This document shows positions 58,720 to 64,000 of a DNA stretch of 64,000 nt, one piece after another. Position numbers and translations under genes: made by a program. The first letter of the stretch is position 1. Each line of letters begins with the position of its first letter. Where the stretch lies: positions 1 to 64,000 of the forward strand of contig CACJVE010000003.1 of the NCBI GenBank assembly GCA_902596775.1, in the 5' to 3' direction. The notes under the pieces are model-generated. The model did no database searches, was not told where the DNA came from, and saw nothing but the letters and a program-made list of their open reading frames with translations. This DNA is from an uncultured SAR92 cluster bacterium (GTDB taxonomy: Bacteria; Pseudomonadota; Gammaproteobacteria; Pseudomonadales; Porticoccaceae).

Positions 58720-60870
58720 ATGAAATTGCGTTTAATGCTAATGACTGCGCTTCTCGCCTTGTGCCTCAGCAGTTGCAATGATAAACAAGGTTTTCAAAAA
58801 GAAACTGAGGATCCGAGAATGAATACTTTCTTAAGAGAGTGGGGTGGACCCTATAAAGGAGTGCCAACTTTTAATGATCTTGATTTAAACGATCTGAAAC
58901 CTGCTTTGATATTGGCAATGGACCAAACGAAAAATGAGATAGCACAGGTAGCTAATCAAGATGAAGAACCTTCATTCCAAAATACCATAATAGCTTTAGA
59001 AAAAAATGGTCAACTTTTAGACCAAATATTCTCCTATTATGGGGTGCTTTCATCCAACCTCTCAACAAAGCAATTTAGAGATATTCAAAAAGAAATGGCG
59101 CCTAAAATTAGTAAGTTTTATACCGAAATTAATCATAACGAAAAGATTTTCAAGCGAATTAAATATTTGTATGAGAAAAAAGATTCACTAAAACTCGATA
59201 AAAAGCAGGAAAGATTGCTTAATCTGAAATACAAAAATCTTGTCAGAAATGGCGCAGAATTGAACGATATAGACAAGGCCGAATACCAAAAAATAAATAT
59301 GCGCTTATCTGAACTGCATACTATTTTCAGTAACAATGTGCTGGCTGAGGAAGAAAACTATTATTTATTGCTTGATGTGTCTCAACTCTCAGGACTTCCA
59401 GAATCCTTAGTCGAATCATACAAAATTGCCGCAGAAACACTTGGGTTTGAGGACAGATTTGCTGTGACAAATACTAGGTCTTCAATGGAGCCATTTCTTA
59501 AGTTTTCTGAAGAAAGAGATCTCAGGGAAACTGTATGGGTAAATTATTATAGTCGAGGGGATAACAATGATGCTTTTGATAATAATGAAATTATTACTGA
59601 GATTTTGAAACTTAGACATAAAAGATCGCAGTTATTGGGTTATGAAAACTACGCGCTATGGCGGTTAGAGAATCGCATGGCTAAAAACCCTGAGACTGCA
59701 CTTGCCCTCCTCAAGTCAGTTTGGCCCTATGCGAGATCAAAAATTCATGAAGAAGTGAATGATATGGAAAAGATTGCCAAATTAGCCAATGAAAATATCA
59801 AGATCAAACCTTGGGACTATCGGTTTTACGCGGAGAAAGTTCGACAAGAAAAGTACAATTTAAACTCTCAGGAAATTAAGAACTATCTTCAGATAGAGAA
59901 TCTTATTGAGGCAATGTTTTTTGTTGCAAAAGAACTGTTCAACTTTAAATTTGTTGAAGTTAAAAATAATACTGTCCCCGTTTTCCATCCTGATGTTAGA
60001 GTTTGGGAGGTAACAAATGCTACCAATAATGAACATATCGGTCTTTGGTACCTCGATCCTTTTGCAAGAAAGGGAAAGAGATCTGGAGCATGGGCAACCA
60101 CTTATCGCAGCTATTCGTCCCTGCTCAACCAAACAAGTGTACTAAGCTCAAACAACTCCAACTTTGTAAAAGGCTCAAAAGGTCGGCCTAATTTGATTTC
60201 CTGGGATGACGCAACCACTTTTTTTCACGAATTTGGGCATGCGCTTCATTCGTTATCATCAAATGTTCATTATCCCGGGCTGGGTGGCGGAGTAAGAGAC
60301 TACACAGAATTCCAATCACAACTCTTGGAAAGATGGTTATTGAGCGAACCGGTGGTCAATAAGTTCCTCATACATTACCAAACTGATGAACCGATACCGA
60401 AGGAGCTAGTAGAGAAAATCAGAAATGCATCCAAATTTAATCAAGGTTTTTCAACTGGAGAATATCTTGCTAGTGCTATTGTTGACTTAGAATATCATAT
60501 GACAGATCCAGAGAAACTGAATCCCCATGAATTCGAAAAATCCGTTCTGAATAATTATCAAATGCCTGATGAAATTGTAATGAGGCACAGAAGTACTCAC
60601 TTTGGCCATATATTTTCAGGAGAAGGTTACTCCGCAGGATACTATGGATATATATGGGCAGATGTACTCACCTCAGATGCAGCTGAATACTTTGAGTCAG
60701 CTGATAACGGCTTGTTTAATAAGGAGTTATCAAAGAAGTTAGTTAAATACTTGTTTGCCCCTAGGAATTCTATAGCCCCAGAAGAGGCGTATATAAATTT
60801 TAGAGGTCAGGAGGCAACTATCGATGCTTTGATGAGGGATAGAGGATTTAGCGGAGCAATCGATCAATAA
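58720..60870 (+). CDS. M3-family zinc peptidase (peptidyl-dipeptidase Dcp-like lipoprotein)
   Basis: A 716-residue M3 metallopeptidase. The zinc site is HEFGHALH with a downstream Glu, and FSGEGYSAGYYGYIWADV is typical of Dcp/oligopeptidase A. Starting at ATG 58720 gives a lipoprotein signal (LCLSSC, Cys about 17), so the enzyme is probably anchored in the envelope, facing the periplasm. ATG 58687 is possible but would place twelve polar residues before it. It degrades short peptides, complementing the S9 peptidase at 808. Confidence 0.9.
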   Translation: MKLRLMLMTALLALCLSSCNDKQGFQKETEDPRMNTFLREWGGPYKGVPTFNDLDLNDLKPALILAMDQTKNEIAQVANQDEEPSFQNTIIALEKNGQLLDQIFSYYGVLSSNLSTKQFRDIQKEMAPKISKFYTEINHNEKIFKRIKYLYEKKDSLKLDKKQERLLNLKYKNLVRNGAELNDIDKAEYQKINMRLSELHTIFSNNVLAEEENYYLLLDVSQLSGLPESLVESYKIAAETLGFEDRFAVTNTRSSMEPFLKFSEERDLRETVWVNYYSRGDNNDAFDNNEIITEILKLRHKRSQLLGYENYALWRLENRMAKNPETALALLKSVWPYARSKIHEEVNDMEKIAKLANENIKIKPWDYRFYAEKVRQEKYNLNSQEIKNYLQIENLIEAMFFVAKELFNFKFVEVKNNTVPVFHPDVRVWEVTNATNNEHIGLWYLDPFARKGKRSGAWATTYRSYSSLLNQTSVLSSNNSNFVKGSKGRPNLISWDDATTFFHEFGHALHSLSSNVHYPGLGGGVRDYTEFQSQLLERWLLSEPVVNKFLIHYQTDEPIPKELVEKIRNASKFNQGFSTGEYLASAIVDLEYHMTDPEKLNPHEFEKSVLNNYQMPDEIVMRHRSTHFGHIFSGEGYSAGYYGYIWADVLTSDAAEYFESADNGLFNKELSKKLVKYLFAPRNSIAPEEAYINFRGQEATIDALMRDRGFSGAIDQ

Positions 60871-60896
60871 AAGATTCAAAATCTTTGTATTAAGAG

Positions 60897-62102
60897 CTAG
60901 CGTTCAGAGATGCTAAACTCCAAACCTTCTTTAAACATATCTGTACTTTTCGTTTTATCTCCAATTGCAGATAAAACATTTCCTAGCTTAAAAAATAGAC
61001 TTGGTGATGGTTCTATATTAATTGCCGCACAATAATAGTCATGGCCTTTCCCTAGTAGTTTTGCTCCAACACAAATGTCCCCCAAGCAAGTCAAAAGCGC
61101 GACATTCTCGGGCTTTTTTATTAACCATTTTTCAACAACTGATATTATTTTTTCTGGTGCCGAGGAGTTCAATGAACCTAGGCGCCTTACCAGATCATCA
61201 TTCCAACTTTTTTCGATACTTTTTATCATTAAAGAACTCAATTTTCCTGTATCGTCAATTTGCTTTAGGAGGTCAAAGTAGCTTGCGATCATAACAGGAT
61301 TATTTTGAATGTGTTTTGGCATTGCTTCCCAAACATCATCTGCCTTCTCTCTGTTATCTTTATTTTTTAAGTCCATCTCCACACGGAAGCTCTTCAATAA
61401 ATTTTCATAAGTTTCGAGTTCTAATGACTCAAAAGACGAATCTACCAAAACACGATTCTTTTTGATGTGAGGAAGCAGCCGCTGCAGCGCTGTCCAATCT
61501 TCTGTTATGTAATAGCAATCAATAAGAATTCTTATATTTCCAGTATCTTTGGGGAGCTTGGTCATTAACTCTGTTGAAATTTGAATAGCCTCTTGAAACC
61601 TTTCTTCTCTAAGTAAGAGTTCCGAGCGAATTTTTTCTACTAATATACTTGAGGTTGGATCTGATTTTTTTAATAAAGTGAGGCTTTGATATGCGCGATC
61701 ATAATCATCGATCTCAGCGGCGGCTTTTGCAGCATAAATGTAATTAACAGAGGGCATTAACGAGCTTGGAGCCGATTTTTCCAGTGAAGTTAGGGAATTT
61801 TTCCAATCGTAATCCGAAAAATAAATTAAACCTTTAGTGGTCTCTAAGAGATTTTTTCGCTTTTTTCTAGTAATCAACCACGACTTAAAACCACTTCCTC
61901 CGAGTATCCAAGATATCAAAAGAAGGATACTGATAATAAAACTGATTGATAACAAATAAACTATAATTGCCATCCAAATTGTCATCTCAAAAGAGATGCT
62001 TTTCGTGCTTATAAGCACATATGTTTGCTCTTTTTGCAGCAAAAATCCGATTGTTGCGCCAAGTAGCAAAGCACAAGCTACTAAAATTAGAACTCGCCTC
62101 AT
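60897..62102 (-). CDS. hemY: HemY-like inner membrane TPR protein
   Basis: A 401-residue protein with two N-terminal helices (about 4-22 and 40-68) and tetratricopeptide-like helices through the rest, the layout of the proteobacterial HemY encoded with hemD and hemX. It is not the Gram-positive protoporphyrinogen oxidase of the same name. A structural role around haem synthesis at the membrane is proposed for the family. Confidence 0.9.
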   Translation of the reverse strand: MRRVLILVACALLLGATIGFLLQKEQTYVLISTKSISFEMTIWMAIIVYLLSISFIISILLLISWILGGSGFKSWLITRKKRKNLLETTKGLIYFSDYDWKNSLTSLEKSAPSSLMPSVNYIYAAKAAAEIDDYDRAYQSLTLLKKSDPTSSILVEKIRSELLLREERFQEAIQISTELMTKLPKDTGNIRILIDCYYITEDWTALQRLLPHIKKNRVLVDSSFESLELETYENLLKSFRVEMDLKNKDNREKADDVWEAMPKHIQNNPVMIASYFDLLKQIDDTGKLSSLMIKSIEKSWNDDLVRRLGSLNSSAPEKIISVVEKWLIKKPENVALLTCLGDICVGAKLLGKGHDYYCAAINIEPSPSLFFKLGNVLSAIGDKTKSTDMFKEGLEFSISER

Positions 62103-62119
62103 ATTTTTTATTTGCTCAC

Positions 62120-63289
62120 TTAAAAATCACTATTTTTAGATCTCACTGAATTCAGGAGTTCTTCATTTCTTGCAGAAATATAAGAATTCAATAATTCCGA
62201 CGAATAGCCTATCTTTGGCAACTTCTGCTCAATAGAAAGCAAGGAAATTTGCTGTATTCGTTGAAGAAGATTGCTTGATTTGGGGTTCATATGAAAATAA
62301 TTTTTTAAATCAGCAACAATGTTTTTCAGACTCAATTCAAAAAGATCTTTCTCCTCCCTCATGACAGAATATATTGCTTGTTGAAAATGCAAGTCTATGT
62401 TGTTTCGAACAACTGATAAATCATATTCTGTAATCAAAGGTTGTATATCTGAGTCAAATCGACGCACCTTGATTGCATCTTCTAACTGCTCACCAAAGTT
62501 TCTGAAAAATTTCCCCAAACTAAGTTGCTTTTTATTCTCCAAATTTTCTACCTCTTCTTTATTATCGGTCTTTGAGGTATCTTTTTGCGTTGACAGAAGA
62601 TTTAAGATGCTCAACTTGTTAACTTCTTCAGATATTGCATTTAATTCAAAAATAATACCCTGAGCATCAATCTTGTTTAACGTTCTAAGAGATGCAATTT
62701 CTTTTGATAATGCATTCCGAACATGAGCCAGATTCGCATCATCAAACTTTAGTAACAATTTGTCAGCTTCAAGTAACAATGCTATTGCGCTTTCCGAAGA
62801 CCTTTCGATAAGTAATCGCTGAGTTGCCAATCTCGATAAGTACAGTGCTTCCGCCAATATCCACTCATCTTTTGGGTTTATACCCATCTGGATGAGTCTC
62901 GATCCTTGTCTTAAAACTTTTCGCTCAAGATCTACATTTTTACTCCTGAGTTTGTCCATCTCAGCGAGGCTTTCTCGAACCCGACTATCCATCTCATCTG
63001 CTCGTTCAACAAGACGATTGATATCCTCGTTAATCAATAGCTTAAATTGATTTGTTAAATCTTTTTGGCTATTACTTTTATCATAAACCCAAATAGAAAA
63101 TCCAATGGTTAAAACTAAGATTGCGCTCATTCCTGCAGTCAAATAAACCCTCAAACCTGAATAAAATGACGTTGCATTTTTTGTAGCATTCACTTTGTCT
63201 TCAGACAAATTTTTATCCTCAATTTCACTCGATGTTGTGCCCGGAGATGACTCATTTGTATTTTCTTTATTTTTGTTCTTATCGCTCAA
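62120..63289 (-). CDS. hemX: HemX-like protein (putative uroporphyrinogen-III C-methyltransferase family)
   Basis: A 389-residue protein with a charged cytoplasmic tail, one helix (about 50-70), a coiled coil (about 80-130) and a helical periplasmic domain. The WILAEALYLSRLATQRL segment is the HemX signature. The family is often labelled a methyltransferase, but no SAM motif is visible here. Located between hemD and hemY as expected. Confidence 0.9.
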   Translation of the reverse strand: MSDKNKNKENTNESSPGTTSSEIEDKNLSEDKVNATKNATSFYSGLRVYLTAGMSAILVLTIGFSIWVYDKSNSQKDLTNQFKLLINEDINRLVERADEMDSRVRESLAEMDKLRSKNVDLERKVLRQGSRLIQMGINPKDEWILAEALYLSRLATQRLLIERSSESAIALLLEADKLLLKFDDANLAHVRNALSKEIASLRTLNKIDAQGIIFELNAISEEVNKLSILNLLSTQKDTSKTDNKEEVENLENKKQLSLGKFFRNFGEQLEDAIKVRRFDSDIQPLITEYDLSVVRNNIDLHFQQAIYSVMREEKDLFELSLKNIVADLKNYFHMNPKSSNLLQRIQQISLLSIEQKLPKIGYSSELLNSYISARNEELLNSVRSKNSDF

Positions 63290-63324
63290 AAAATACTCCA
63301 GAAGATATAAAACATAAAAATAGA

Positions 63325-64000
63325 TTATCGAAAAATTTCGGAGAAGGCTAATTCCATACCATCAACTGAGGAAGTATTGGCAACTTTTATTGACTTGTAA
63401 CCAAGTTCCTCGCCAATTTTTGCAAGCCTGCGACTTGCTACTAATAATGTTAACTGTCTCCAATCATGATTACCGCAAATAGCGTTTAAGTTACCTAATG
63501 ATGATAAGACTTGTGCACTAAAGACCACAAGACAATCAATATCCTTCATTTTTTTCCGTGCCTGAGTAAGATAGTTCTTGTTTATCTTCCGCTTATAAAT
63601 GTCACAATAGTCAACGCTTTCAGCTTTTAGCAGAAGAGAATCTCGTAAAATTTCAGATCCCTGCCCTCCTCTAAAAATAAGTATTCGTTTCCCCGAGACC
63701 TGTTTAAGCTGAGGCAACTCTAATAATCCCTCTGAGCTAAAATTAGCTTTTGGGTAAATAACATTTCCCACCCGTTCACATAAAAGTTTTGCCGATACCT
63801 CTCCAACTGCAAAATATGAGATCTCGTTAGACAGAGTAAGTTTCATATTATCCAAGTATTCAAAGGCGAACTTTACTGCGTTTGGGCTAACAAAGATCGC
63901 TAATTTATATTTTTTCAGATTGTTAAAAGCACTAGTGACTGTCTTAGAAGAGAAATTTGGCTCTGTCTCAACGACAGGAAAGTAAGTCAAAATAGCCCTG
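63325..64000 (-). CDS. hemD: Uroporphyrinogen-III synthase (5' end beyond window)
   Basis: Partial: the frame stays open to base 64000, so the N-terminal 25 or so residues lie outside. The visible part has VFVSPNAVKF-like FVSPNAVKFAFEYL, the linker FSSEGLLELP, RILIFRGGQG and VFSAQVLSSLGNL, typical of HemD two-domain folds. It cyclises hydroxymethylbilane to uroporphyrinogen III. First of hemD-hemX-hemY here; hemC would be expected further on. Confidence 0.9.
   Translation of the reverse strand, partial: RAILTYFPVVETEPNFSSKTVTSAFNNLKKYKLAIFVSPNAVKFAFEYLDNMKLTLSNEISYFAVGEVSAKLLCERVGNVIYPKANFSSEGLLELPQLKQVSGKRILIFRGGQGSEILRDSLLLKAESVDYCDIYKRKINKNYLTQARKKMKDIDCLVVFSAQVLSSLGNLNAICGNHDWRQLTLLVASRRLAKIGEELGYKSIKVANTSSVDGMELAFSEIFR

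Overview
The window is AT-rich DNA from a Gram-negative bacterium, almost certainly a marine gammaproteobacterium. The evidence is the gene order: proA-nadD-rsfS-rlmH-mrdA-mrdB-mltB-dacA-ybeD-lipB-lipA, ftsB-ispD-ispF-pcm-nlpD, pyrG-kdsA-eno and hemD-hemX-hemY are all gammaproteobacterial arrangements. TonB receptors, several RND systems, a proton pyrophosphatase and tight gene packing resemble SAR86/OM-type oligotrophs, but genus assignment is inference. TTG start codons are frequent, and several overlap the preceding stop as TTGA.

Layout. 1-460: yggX and tRNA-Phe. 458-10,650: a probable accessory segment bounded by tRNA-Phe and a decayed second copy of its 3' end, with further repeats at 521, 2,800-2,922 and 10,474. 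It carries an S9 peptidase, a MurG-like glycosyltransferase with a PAP2 phosphatase, an exported phosphoesterase, an Oar-like TonB receptor and a CNT nucleoside transporter. 10,688-15,888: a purple-acid-phosphatase-like enzyme, an exported tyrosine-phosphatase-like enzyme and a TonB receptor on the minus strand. Together these look like organophosphate or nucleotide scavenging. 16,100-21,080: an HAE3-type RND protein, a LolA-like periplasmic protein and an outer-membrane barrel. 21,189-21,627: a compact unit with a sigma70-like promoter, two tandem glutamine-riboswitch aptamers, a 60-residue protein with three YRG motifs, and a terminator. This is the most notable element.

21,631-28,219: AI-2E transporter, acyltransferase, prfC, hemH, a sirtuin and proA, which lacks an ATG/GTG/TTG start for its conserved N-terminus. 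28,221-36,949: NAD synthesis, ribosome factors, cell elongation (PBP2, RodA, MltB, DacA) and lipoate genes. 36,993-44,551: dinB, an RND efflux pump and hppA. 44,569-53,927: nlpD, a DUF368 undecaprenyl-phosphate translocase, pcm, ispF, ispD, ftsB, eno, kdsA, pyrG and tilS. 53,971-64,000: YheU, a methyltransferase, a ferritin-like protein, trmL, a flavodoxin, mnmC, an M3 peptidase, and hemY/hemX/hemD, with hemD running off the window end.

Most of the window is housekeeping. Accessory content is concentrated in the first 21.6 kb. No CRISPR array, integrase, transposase or rRNA was seen.
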